Below, one piece after another: positions 21,468 to 31,409 of a stretch of DNA of 64,000 nucleotides. The position numbers and the translations under genes were made by a program. The notes beneath the pieces were generated by a model. It searched no databases. It had not been told where the DNA came from and saw only the letters and a list, made by a program, of their open reading frames with translations. The stretch's first letter is position 1; each line of letters opens with the position of its first letter. The DNA is taken from the NCBI GenBank assembly GCA_963281255.1, contig OY725502.1:3596001-3660000 (forward strand), in the 5' to 3' direction. The DNA comes from Aphrocallistes beatrix (Eukaryota > Porifera > Hexactinellida > Sceptrulophora > Aphrocallistidae).

Positions 21468-21723
21468 ATGAATTACTAAGGTTGCGTATCATATAAAATG
21501 TATCAAATAGTATTCTATAGTACAGCCTCATCTAACTGAACTACTAACTCCACAGTAGATTGATAGGAGCATTACTATGCAACCTTTGCTCGAGAGGAAT
21601 CTCAACTGAAAACTGATCGAAAATTTTCGTACATAACCGAACAATTTCGAACTTCAGTGGAAACCATAGGAAGCTGAGGAGGCCAAAATGTTCAGTGCTT
21701 ATAATTTGGATTAAATAATGATC

Positions 21724-21939
21724 ATACTTGCCAACTGTCCCGTTTTTGGCGGGACGTCCCGCGTTTTTCACTCTTCTATTGAGCTAATTTTCTCGAGTGT
21801 CCCGCTTTTACATGAAATTTCCCCAATATGTCCAGCTTTTTTTTTACTCTATGCATAATACTTTCTATTGCATCCCGCTATTGTCCACGAAATTCAACGC
21901 AGCGTCCCGCTTTTATCATTGCTCAGGTTGGCATGTATG
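21724..21939. repeat. Family B hairpin repeat, complete-looking
   Basis: Ends CATACTTGCCAAC and GTTGGCATGTATG are inverted copies. The interior has GTTTTTGGCGGGACGTCCCG and several CCCGCTTTT phrases. No transposase is present. Confidence 0.7.
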
Positions 21940-22170
21940 AATTATGGATTACCTTCTTTCCTTGAATAAGCGCCCCGGCACTTTTCGTGCACCTTAAACC
22001 GTCGGAGCTATTTATGTCGGTTGAAAACAGTCGCAATTGGAAGAGATAAACGATTTCTAGTATTCATGTATTCATAAATACAACTAGCCATAACAAATGG
22101 TTTACCTAACTTAAAATGCTCGCATCTTATCTAACCCCCGGCGCTTATTCAGGGAAAGATGGTAAGTGGC

Positions 22171-22316
22171 ATAGGCGCCAAGTTTTGGAAAATAGAATAA
22201 AATCTGGGGAGGGCCTAGAGCGAGCGACGGTAAGGGGGGGGGGGTCTGGGGGGCTTGCCCCCCATAAAATTTTTTAAATCTTAGATGCTCAAATAATACC
22301 CACACTTGGCGCCTAT
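22171..22316. repeat. MITE with ATAGGCGCCAAGT ends
   Basis: The left end ATAGGCGCCAAGTTTTGG and the right end CACTTGGCGCCTAT are inverted. The interior has a GGGGTCTGGGGGG stretch also found at 23680-23790. Apparent proteins over it are low-complexity translations. Confidence 0.65.
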
Positions 22317-24199
22317 GGTCAGTGGTAATGGATATTTTCACAATTTTTTCAAAATGGCATTCGAAACATCAAATATGCGAATGGAATAAACGAAAAAAGT
22401 GTTCCCTTCCTTAAGTTTTTCTTTTTCCATCTCTTATTCAGGAACGTAGCCACCGGTCCGGTTTCAACCTGACCACTTTTGACCAATTTAGCCTCAAAAG
22501 GGACCATTTTGTACCATCGGACTGGTTTCAACCTGACCACTTCACACCTTGTGACTACGGCTTTGCTTATACATTTTAGTAGCCCACCCATTAGATAATA
22601 TCCCTAAATAATAGTGAAGAGTATGGACAAGAGATAAAAGAGCTTAAACGGACTAAAGTATGGAAACACTGCGTTATAACTTCTAAGAAACCCAACAATT
22701 CAAATACTATCTCTATTTTATTTATTTTTCTAAGAAACAAATTCCTACTACACACTCGTTTATCTGAAAATATTAAATGTAAAGATATTAAATTAAAATG
22801 AACAAACTACCTTGATTTAGAACTGATAACAAATCGTATCGTATTACAATATCAAATAGAATTGAAATGAACTCAGATTATAAGTGCTGATTTTATATTA
22901 GCTTGAAAGCCTATAATTATGTGTACGTACGTATTCTTATTAATTAAAGACACGAGCTAATTATCTCACAGGTTTGAAGGCTTATCTTTGTCTATGGAAT
23001 ATGATGTGTGCATAAAAAAGAGATGTAATAGAGGTGTGTGCATAATTAGGATATCATTATATATCAGGTTATTTCCTAAAAAGTGACGAAAAAATTATTT
23101 TTTAAATAAAATGAATTACATTGAATATATCACGTATGAATTAAAAAAATTTAGAAATCTTTTAAATGCTATAAAATATTCTGAATTGTAATTTAAATAA
23201 TTAAAAGTAACACCTTATGCTAATACGTACATACTACTAGTGTATATGATCTATCAAATTAACCTTTGGGGCATGTCTAAGATTTAAACTCTCAACGCAA
23301 GATATGATGTGAAGTCAGGAGTTACACGGGTGTCATTGCCAAATAATTGTTTCAGTAATAGATAAGAAAATGGAGCAATCAGTAGGTGTAGATGAAAATT
23401 TATATATAAGATACAAGTGCAAATTCATATACAGTTGACTCTGCTTATTCTGGACACATTAGAACCCGATATTTTCATACATACCAACCGTCCCATTTTT
23501 ACATAAAATTTCCCTATTATGTCCCATGAAATTCAACGCTGCGTCCCGCTTTTATCATGGCTCAGGTTGGTATGTATGCATTTGTCCAGATGAAACCGAG
23601 TTCCCAAGCGACCGATGAAATTTAGTATTAGCTTCCATGTATACATAAGTTTTGGAAAATAAAATAAAACCTGGGGTAAGGGGGGGTCTGGGGGCTTGCC
23701 CCCTACAAGCTCCAAACCTGGGGGGGCGCCCCCCAGCCCCCAGACATGGGGGGTGCGCCCCCCCCCCCCCAGGTACCCACACTTGGCGCCTATGCATGTA
23801 TAGGAACTATTTGTCCAAATTAAGCGATTTTCCCGATTAATTTAACCGGTGTCCCAATTAAGCGGAGTCAACTATATCAATCGGGGCACCTGCTAATCAG
23901 GAAAACCGCTTAATTTGGATAAATTCCCAGGAATATTCTTATACATGGAAGCTAATACTAAATTTCATCAGTTCCTTGGGAACTCCGTTTAATCTGGACA
24001 AAATATCGAGTCCCGATTAATCGGGGTCAACTGGAATTAAGGATGAATGGCAAATCCCACTGAAAATAATAAGAAACACGATAGGCAGTAGAAATAACTA
24101 AACTTATTAAGAGAAATAGAGAGAAGTGATAAAAACAAAATCGATCAAACTTTACAAACTAATAACGAAAACTAAAATTCACTAATTCGAATAATATTT
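22317..24199. other. Repeat-rich spacer
   Basis: Near 22450-22550 the phrase GGTTTCAACCTGACCACTT occurs twice. At 23432-23873 a family A element is split by other repeats, and 23880-24035 is a further decayed family A piece. I see no gene. Confidence 0.5.
23432..23873. repeat. Composite of nested repeats inside a family A MITE
   Basis: The outer ends CAGTTGACTCTGC and AAGCGGAGTCAACT are family A. Inside are a fragment of family B (GCGTCCCGCTTTTATCATGG) and a G/C-run repeat ending CACTTGGCGCCTATG that matches the MITE at 22171. Confidence 0.55.
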
Positions 24200-25126
24200 C
24201 TAAATCTGAGATAGAGACTTGAATAACTGATGTTCGACTGGAAGAATAAATGACAAAGTTTTCTTCGCATAATATTCAGGGAATATCTTCAAGTTATCTA
24301 TGACATCCTCGAGTAGATGTGCCTTTCCAATGTAGGAACCAGGTGCCTCATAACCAATATAGGTTACATGGACGTGGAAATGATAATATGAAGGCTGGTA
24401 GTGTATAAAACACCTTATTTGATGGGGAGCGTAACCGTATTTGTCTGATATAAACTGATAAGATTTGGAGCGAATGTTTTCAAGGAGAAGTATGTGAGAT
24501 GAATTCAAATCGCGAATGGAATGGATATCTCTCCTCATCACAATGGCCAGCAAGTAGAGAGCAGATACATCTGAAGTGTCCCATTTTAAATCTGGCATCA
24601 AAATGAATCCAGTATCTGGACCAGGGTCCTTGAACAAAATGCGATCTTGCTCTGCTTTCCCATCTAAGATGTTACACACCCATGCTTGAGACAAGGATTT
24701 GGCTTCGATATACGGTTTGGTGGCTTTCTGAAACATGTCTACAGTTTCGTGGATAAAACCGTAATTCTGTGCGGAATACTTGGAAATATGAGTTTCCGTG
24801 GCTGGGCGAATTACGGTTATTTTTCCACCACAAAATGGAGTGGGAAACTGAGCTAGATATTTCTCATACACATCGTTTGTGAAATCTTTCGCGAGTTGAG
24901 TCTTTTGAAATGAATTATCTGTGAAAGCATTCGCAGATATAGCGTCTTTGTTTATGAGGAGAATTGATTGCTCATCTTCTGGTTGATCCTGAAATCTACC
25001 CAGGACGAATATATCTTTTGTTCGAGTGAGGAGATTGAGCACACGAGTGAATGTGAATCCATTCAGGTTCAATAGGTTCTTCGTGTCAATTGAGTTTCCG
25101 CTGTCTTTCACAGGTTCCGTCGCCAT
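24200..25126 (-). CDS. DCPS: Scavenger mRNA-decapping enzyme DcpS
   Basis: A 308-residue single-exon protein (human 337). The N-terminal swap domain occupies about 1-130. The C-terminal domain contains FKDPGPDTGFILMPDLKWD (cap-binding), the conserved MRRDIHSIRDL segment and the HIT motif HYQPSYYHFHVHVTY, with H249, H251 and H253 forming the H-x-H-x-H triad. By analogy with human His277, H251 is the likely nucleophile. The tail APGSYIGKAHLLEDVIDNL matches the family. DcpS hydrolyses residual m7GpppN caps after 3'-to-5' mRNA decay, in nucleus and cytoplasm. It lies upstream-adjacent to the TGR gene on the same strand, but no co-transcription signal is seen. Confidence 0.92.
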   Translation of the reverse strand: MATEPVKDSGNSIDTKNLLNLNGFTFTRVLNLLTRTKDIFVLGRFQDQPEDEQSILLINKDAISANAFTDNSFQKTQLAKDFTNDVYEKYLAQFPTPFCGGKITVIRPATETHISKYSAQNYGFIHETVDMFQKATKPYIEAKSLSQAWVCNILDGKAEQDRILFKDPGPDTGFILMPDLKWDTSDVSALYLLAIVMRRDIHSIRDLNSSHILLLENIRSKSYQFISDKYGYAPHQIRCFIHYQPSYYHFHVHVTYIGYEAPGSYIGKAHLLEDVIDNLKIFPEYYAKKTLSFILPVEHQLFKSLSQI

Positions 25127-25330
25127 GTTTGCTAAAAATAATCTCGTTTAGTTATCAGCTGATAAAGTTCGAGTATACTCTTTAGAAGTTTAATCGTTAC
25201 GTCACACAGTTAAGAGTTCTAATACTATTGTAATGTGTATTATAAACTAACAAACTAAAATGAAAAGAAATGGAAGGCAGGCCACTCAACCTGTAATCTA
25301 ACCAAATCGTGATATATGGTAATATGAACG

Positions 25331-25420
25331 GGCATGCCTAATTTCCGGGACGGGACGGAACCATCAGGTACCTAATTTCCGGAACGGGATCCCGTCCCGT
25401 CCCGGAAATTAGGCATGCCC
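25331..25420. repeat. Short perfect-looking hairpin MITE (GGCATGCCTAATTTCCGG)
   Basis: The sequence starts GGCATGCCTAATTTCCGG and ends CCGGAAATTAGGCATGCC, with a GGGATCCCG centre, so nearly the whole unit folds back. Related pieces occur at 36216-36359 and 36732-36805. Confidence 0.7.
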
Positions 25421-26003
25421 CATATGAACAGATAATAGTGAGTAGTGGTCCCATATAACAGCGAAAATCGTGATACACGACGAGATCGTGAGAGTTGAGA
25501 GGCCTGAAGGGTAGTGTCAAAGTGTTAGATTTAAAGTGGAGGAATTTGCCTTGAAAATCCAAATACGTATAAAGATTATCAATTACACTCAACTCTCATT
25601 ATATATCTGTAGAAACTGATCTCATCAAATTCAGCGCTTAAAGTGACGAAATATGACATATCTAGTGACTTCTCAAGGCGCGAAAATTTCATTTTGGTAT
25701 TCATAACTTTCGCGTTTTATAATTCCCAAGGAAATTTTCGTTTCCTGATCCGTTATACCATGTACCAACCCATCAGATAAAGCATGTATGTAAAAGTACC
25801 TAGCGCAAGCGATGGGTGCATTTAAACAACTCAGATAAAGATCTATATTTAATTAATCAACAAACATGAATATCTAATAGGAAAATAATAGAAATATTTC
25901 TGATCAAAACTCAAATATACGAGACTAGATAATGGTCACCTAGGGATATGACTAATGAGCACAGAACTAAAGATAAAATGATCAAATGTAGTGTGATAGG
26001 CAA
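25421..26003. other. Spacer between DcpS and TGR
   Basis: 583 bases, AT-rich. I see no repeat family or gene. It includes the 3' end of the TGR transcript. Confidence 0.4.
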
Positions 26004-26045
26004 ATCAGACACAGCTGCTCAAATAGATTTACAGCCGCATCGTCA
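26004..26045 (-). promoter_or_regulatory. SECIS element core in the TGR 3' UTR
   Basis: Read on the minus strand, TGAC (26042-26045) and TGAT (26004-26007) form the non-Watson-Crick SECIS quartet (U-U, G-A, A-G, C-U). Between them an 11-pair helix forms from GATGCGGCTGT (26031-26041) and GCAGCTGTGTC (26008-26018), including G-U pairs. It closes a 12-base loop that begins AAA, the conserved unpaired A's. The core starts about 100 bases past the in-frame UGA, a distance compatible with Sec decoding. In eukaryotes this element recruits SBP2 and the Sec elongation factor so that UGA is read as selenocysteine. Confidence 0.85.
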
Positions 26046-26142
26046 CCATACGAATTCCAATTCTATAAATGTTTGAAACTCGTCCACCTATACAATCTAC
26101 AATTGAAAGTTATTCGAACTGGGGAAGAACCAGTTCAAATGC

Positions 26143-28128
26143 CTAACTTCAACAGCCCCCAGGAGTGATATCAATCCCGGATTCTTTGCTGATGGCAAAC
26201 GAGGTAAGACTCTCGGAACAGGTCGGGTGGATCCCAATGGTAGCATCGATATCCGCTTTAGTCGCCCCCATTCTAATAGCCACAGCATAACCCTGTGTTA
26301 TTTCCCCAGCATTCGGGCTCAAAACATGGAAACCTAGTACTCGCTCATTATCAGCTGCGTTACAGACTAACTTGCCATAACACCATGGATACTCAAAGTC
26401 ATGCTCGACCGTGTCGAAGTATTGGCTCTTTGGCATCGCATCTTCTAACGGAAGGAACTTTCCATGATAAACGATGATGTTCTCTTCTCCGTACACAGCC
26501 CGTGCATCTTCCTCAGCTAGACCGATGGCACCGTATTCTCGAGGTGTGAACACGGTCGTAGGGACGTTTATATAGTCGCATTGCATGGTTTCATTCATGA
26601 ATAGACGCTTAGCTAACATACGGCCAGCTTGTATCGCGACTGGCGTCAGCTCGAGTTTATCCTTCAAGACATCTCCTAACGCGTAAATATTCGGTATATT
26701 CGTCTGCTCGTAAACGGTTGGTATGAAACCCTTACTATCTGTCACTACACCCGCCTTATCTAGACCTATGTTTTTAGTACAAGGTTGACGACCAGCAGCG
26801 AATAACACTGTATTACACTCGATTTGCTGTGTAACTTTCTTTGAAGGGTCTTTCGGATCAATCGTTTCGTAGGTAACTCGAAGTGTGCCTGGATTGCCGT
26901 CAGTTACTCGTTCAATCTTCACAGGCACCGATTGACGCTGGAAAGTAATACCATCTATGTTAGCCATATACTCCCCAATCAAATCTGCCATTTGCTGGTC
27001 GAAACCACGGAGAAGAATCGACCGGACCATCACGGTGACATCGAATCCGGCCGCTTTGAGAAATCCGGCACACTCAAGTGCGACATACGAAGCACCTACG
27101 ACTACCGTTTTTCCGGGCGCATACGGGAGACTGAAAAGGTCATCGCTCGTGATTCCGTATTCAACTGCGCCTGGGATTTCTGGGTAGAACGGGCGGCCAC
27201 CTGTTGCGATGATAATATATTTCCCACTAATTACTTTCTCCTCGGTCACCTGTCCATCCTTGTTCTTAGAAATACAGCGGACTTGATGGGGACTTTCAAG
27301 ACGTCCATAGGCATTGAAGTATTCCACGAAAGTTCGATCTGCATCCTTCTTACTTTGGAAGTTGAGACTTTTCACATGCATCTGAACATTTTGTACGAGA
27401 GTAGCCCAATCGTGTGCGACGGACTCAGGCGTTTTCCAACCGAATAGCTTAGAATCCTTCAAGTCGTGACCTAGAATGGCAGCACGATGCATCAGTTTCT
27501 TGGGAATGCAACCGACATTCACACAGGTACCCCCTAGCCCCCAGGTGGACTTCAGGGGTGAGGGGGACGGTTCAACAAAGTCGAGCATCGCTACAGCCTC
27601 GCCCATCTTCCCTGCCTCTTTAGCGCATGCAAGGCCACCTGACCCTCCACCTATGACGATAAGTTGGAAATCGAACTTCTCAGATGACTGGAAGTTTGGG
27701 ACGGAGTGCTGTAAAAGCTTATCTTTGAGAGCGCCGTTTGAGTAGAGACGTAGGAGGTCATCACATCCTCCTATATGCTCCCCCCACACGAATATATTCG
27801 GGACTGTTCCCTGCTTAGTAATCGTGGTCAGCGCCTCTTGTACTTTCTGTCCATCATCTGCTTTGTCTAATTCAATGATATGCGGTGAAACATTGGCGAC
27901 TTTTAGAAGCTTTTTAGCCCGAGTGCAAAAGCCGCATGTCGTTTTTGAGTAGACAAGTACTGGGGTATCTTTGATGAGTCGCTTGATGCGATCTGTAACG
28001 CTCTCACTGGATGCCATGGAAAAGTCTCCTTTTGAAAGCTTGGAAGGAATCCGTTGAATGGACTTATAATGACTGAAATACTTATTTATAGTAAAACGGG
28101 TAGTTAGACGGAGAAGTGAACAAGCCAT
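26143..28128 (-). CDS. TXNRD3: Thioredoxin glutathione reductase, selenoprotein (Grx-TrxR fusion)
   Basis: A single exon. Residues 1-37 are basic and lack acids until Asp35, like a mitochondrial presequence; M38 (TCC ATG GCA) offers a cytosolic start. Glutaredoxin domain about 45-145, active site C65-G-F-C68, glutathione site TVPNIFVWGEHIGGCDD. Thioredoxin reductase domain from about 153: FAD site VIGGGSGGLACAKEAG, redox pair C202-VNVG-C207, NADPH site VVVGASYVALE, and IGIHPTCSE with the catalytic His. The frame reaches GGC TGT TGA AGT TAG: read through, it ends Gly-Cys659-Sec660-Ser661-stop. The downstream SECIS supports this. The enzyme passes electrons from NADPH to thioredoxin and glutathione. 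The Ser after Sec differs from the usual GCUG. The symbol refers to the vertebrate Grx-bearing paralogue; orthology is not tested. Confidence 0.93.
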
Positions 28129-29008
28129 AATTTATATTGTATCAGATAGTATTGACTGGGTTACAAAGGAAATGATATTGTAAAACTGATATGATGGAAG
28201 TATATTTTATTTGTTTGGTCTAGTTTCGTCATTGATAATTGTGTTATTGATTTTATCTTTAATTAACCATCGAATTTAATGTTAGTAAATTATGGCACAT
28301 CTATTGACCATCTGTATTCAGTAATTAATAACAGATAACTACACAAGTATCAAATAATTATTTAATAACTGCAGATTCTACTAAGCTGTTTCTAGGGATT
28401 TATACCATCCAATACTAAAAAAAATGATGGTAAAGAAACTGATACGTAAAATGATCTAGTTAGTTAGAATAAAGGCAAAGGATGATGTAGGAAAGGTTCA
28501 TTGATCATGCAATATGATAACAAAACCACACTTTTTCAACTGGGGAATATTTTAATTGAAATATTACTTCCATCAATCCTACGATTAGAGACAAATGCAA
28601 GGTTTAAATATGCGATAGGAGACTACCGCCTCTTTGGCTTTAGACGTAGAGTTACAGGTTATGATGGGCAAAGGCATTAGACTTAATTCAATCACAGAAT
28701 TTAAACACAGATCACCCAAAGGAAAAGATCTTGATAAATCGCTATTCAAAATGATAAATTTACGTTAGCGTGCCATGCCAATGATAGTTCGATACGTATA
28801 AAATAATTGGGGGATCTGTATTCTGCAGCTCTGAGAATATGTATCTTCCAACATGGTAATATATCGTGAAGGACGATAATACTGCATGCAAACAGAATTC
28901 GACTCAATTTGTATATTTTCTGATATGTAAGCGTGACCATCATCATCTACACAAGTTGCATAATTCATAAGTATTTTGAGTGTTTGAATATGCTTTCTAT
29001 TTCTGGCA
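28129..29008. other. Spacer between divergent TGR and Kelch-b561 genes
   Basis: The two flanking genes point away from each other, so both promoters should lie here. The sequence is AT-rich with no recognised repeat. Minus-strand frames near 28746-29034 look like chance. Confidence 0.45.
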
Positions 29009-29015
29009 TATAAAG
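29009..29015 (+). promoter_or_regulatory. TATA box of the Kelch-cytochrome b561 gene
   Basis: TATAAAG lies 80 bases before the ATG at 29095, which would give a leader of about 50 bases. Confidence 0.45.
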
Positions 29016-29094
29016 TCAGCAGCACTCCATACACAAGGAGTGTTATCTAATATATTCGCATTCTCTAACTGTGAAAATCATAACTGTTTAGACT

Positions 29095-30753
29095 ATGAGA
29101 ATGAATTTCCTCATTTTCTCGATTTTCATATTCGTCTCTCAAATCGCCGCAGTACCACTCTCATGGTATCGCGTACCTAACTTCGGTTTTCCCTCAGAGA
29201 CGCCTCGTTACGGTTCCCTCGGGTATTTTGGAGGAACAAAAAAATTGATATTTTATGGTGGATACTCGGACAAGACGCACATATGCGAACTTTCAGGCAC
29301 TCCTGGGACTGACCTAACATGCAATTGGAGGCAGGTGAACACAATGAGGAACCCAGGAGAAAGGGGATTCACGTACTCAGGGGTATGCGAGTCAGAGAAA
29401 ATATTCGTTATTGCAGCTGGACAGAATTCAGATGGAAAAAATTTAAACGATATTTGGTACTTCAGTTTTGATGATGAGCAATGGTATGAAGTGAGCGCAA
29501 CAGGTGCCATTCCAAGTATAAGGTATTCTGGCGGTAGTGGGATTGCAATGGGTGAGTGCGAGTTTTTTCTAACAATGGGATTTGGTGATATACGCACTTC
29601 AAACTCGTTCACATTCGATCTACGGGGTGTCACTACGACTAGGTCAGGGGAATGGAGGCAAGTCGGACGCTCCTATAACTCTTACGACCCATCTGGTCCC
29701 CATGCTCGTTGTTTGAACGCGGGTACTTTCATCAATAAGGAGACATTCACAATATTCGGAGGTTGTCTCAACGCTTTGGGGGATCAATTAAATGGTGGAC
29801 CGTGCCCATCCTGGGATAGTTGGTATTTTGACCTTCCTAGTGGAAACTGGTATCAACTCCCCACATGTCTGTCACCAAGATCTTTTGTACCCATGAGCTA
29901 CTTGCCTAATAGTAACAGCAGTGCTGTGCTATACGGTGGACTTTTGGACTCGTTTAGTGGTATTCCTACAGTCATCACGAATCCTCCGCCACTGGATGAA
30001 GTGGCCATACTCGATATGTCTACCCCGGAAAAGTGGTTCCGTAAGAAAGCAATACCGGATAGCATGAATGGACTACCTGCATGGAGACAAGACCACCATA
30101 TGACCACGGGAGAGGGGGTAGTGTTTATGTACGGCGGTGCGCCTCAAGAATCAGGACCTGTATTGCCTGATCTATGGTACCTTTATGGGGATTACAAGGA
30201 GAATGAGGATATTGGCTGTCCTCAACCCTTCTTCACGACAGCAATGGCTCATGGAATCCTGATGTTCCTGGCTTGGGGTTTATGCTTCCAAGGAGGTTTT
30301 GTCGTTGCCCGATACGCGAGATTTGACAACTCACTCTTGTTTTACTTGCACATAATGCTACAAATGACGGGTCTCTTTTTCGCTGTGTTCGGGTTTATTT
30401 TGGGGTTTCTAAGCGGAGGCAAACCTGTCTTCCCTCACGCCATCATTGGGATCATAGCAATGGGCCTAGCTCTATGGCAACCTATCAACGCTCTCTACCG
30501 TCCTGAAATTAAAAAGGGAGAGAAATACTCTATTCTTCGTTGGCTATGGTACTTTATGCACATGAAATTGGGACTTTTGACGTTAGTATTGGGCCTCGTT
30601 AACATCTCTCTCGGCCTCTTTATGATGATCGCACCTTTGGGCCTATGGGTTACATGGTATGTACTGCTTTTTCTTTACATAATCTTCCTGATTGTGATGG
30701 AGACTCTCTACTGGGTTAGGTACTTTCGTCGCAAAAACGAAAAGATAAACTAA
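29095..30753 (+). CDS. Kelch beta-propeller fused to a cytochrome b561 membrane domain
   Basis: A 552-residue single-exon protein. Residues 1-19 form a signal peptide (NFLIFSIFIFVSQIAAV). About 30-375 contain six Kelch blades (KKLIFYGGYSD, NDIWYFSFDDEQWYEV, ETFTIFGGCLNALGD, SSAVLYGGLLDSFSG, GVVFMYGGAPQE, LPDLWYLYG), a propeller facing the lumen or outside. From about 380 there are five membrane helices. H386 (AMAHG), H419 (YLHIM), H448 (FPHAI) and H489 (FMHMK) sit in the first four, the pattern of two bis-His haems in cytochrome b561. Family members move electrons across membranes, often from ascorbate. DOMON-b561 fusions are well known; Kelch instead of DOMON is much less familiar to me. The electron donor or acceptor held by the propeller is unknown. 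Confidence 0.82.
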   Translation: MRMNFLIFSIFIFVSQIAAVPLSWYRVPNFGFPSETPRYGSLGYFGGTKKLIFYGGYSDKTHICELSGTPGTDLTCNWRQVNTMRNPGERGFTYSGVCESEKIFVIAAGQNSDGKNLNDIWYFSFDDEQWYEVSATGAIPSIRYSGGSGIAMGECEFFLTMGFGDIRTSNSFTFDLRGVTTTRSGEWRQVGRSYNSYDPSGPHARCLNAGTFINKETFTIFGGCLNALGDQLNGGPCPSWDSWYFDLPSGNWYQLPTCLSPRSFVPMSYLPNSNSSAVLYGGLLDSFSGIPTVITNPPPLDEVAILDMSTPEKWFRKKAIPDSMNGLPAWRQDHHMTTGEGVVFMYGGAPQESGPVLPDLWYLYGDYKENEDIGCPQPFFTTAMAHGILMFLAWGLCFQGGFVVARYARFDNSLLFYLHIMLQMTGLFFAVFGFILGFLSGGKPVFPHAIIGIIAMGLALWQPINALYRPEIKKGEKYSILRWLWYFMHMKLGLLTLVLGLVNISLGLFMMIAPLGLWVTWYVLLFLYIIFLIVMETLYWVRYFRRKNEKIN

Positions 30754-31409
30754 CAATTTTACGTAGATTTCCAATAGCCCTACTACTTTTTCATTTCCTA
30801 CTCATATCCAAACATTATTTCTATTTTGTTTCTCTTTATACGTATTCACTTATTAGCATAGTAGTTTTATTTATTAATTAATAATTATCCTTAGACTACT
30901 GGTTATTTTAAGCCAAATATTTTTTAAAATTTACTGTGTATATTAATTAAGCATACGTATTTTAAAATTTTGCCATAAATTGACCCAAAAAGGTGGTAAA
31001 TGATGATCCGTAACGATCGTAACACTTCGATCGTGGCCCCGGGGTAAAACTCGTTAATTTACTCTTTAACTGTAGAATGCCCAGCATTTATATGGCTTCA
31101 CTTGCATAGAAAATGGCTGGGAGACATCCGCGATATCGGGGACACTGTATCCCCACTGGGAATTCTACGGTTAAAGATGCCAAACTATTTCAACGATCGG
31201 TTTCAAATATTTTCACAGATGTGGAGTACCTTGATTGATTGGCTGACTAGAAACTCGACACTAAAAACAAACGTGTAATATAGAACCAAAATATACATAA
31301 TCTAAAAACACAGAAGGGAAAGTTTTGCCACTGACAAACAATATAAAGAAACAGCTAAATTGCAATGACACACACAATCACATTTAGTCAGAAAGTTTTC
31401 AATCACGAA
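30754..31409. other. Spacer between convergent genes, with one MITE
   Basis: Contains the inverted-repeat element 31064-31176 and, at about 31000-31045, a GATCGTAACACTTCGATCGT palindrome. No gene is seen. Confidence 0.5.
31064..31176. repeat. Inverted-repeat MITE with CTTTAACYGTAGAAT ends
   Basis: The left end CTTTAACTGTAGAATGCCC and the right end GGGAATTCTACGGTTAAAG are inverted copies. The interior is unrelated to the other families here. Confidence 0.6.

Noticed and set aside
22111-22591. Minus-strand frames rich in Pro, Gly and Lys
   Set aside because: They translate MITE ends and G/C runs, and the phrases are duplicated locally.
23533-23840. Pro/Gly-rich frames on both strands
   Set aside because: They fall inside the composite repeat 23432-23873 and are low complexity.
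26149-26151. TGA as the end of the TGR gene
   Set aside because: It follows Gly-Gly-Cys, is followed by one codon and TAG, and a well-formed SECIS lies downstream. It is read here as selenocysteine.
26932-27745. Plus-strand frames over the TGR gene
   Set aside because: They are shadows of a strongly supported coding region. None has a motif.
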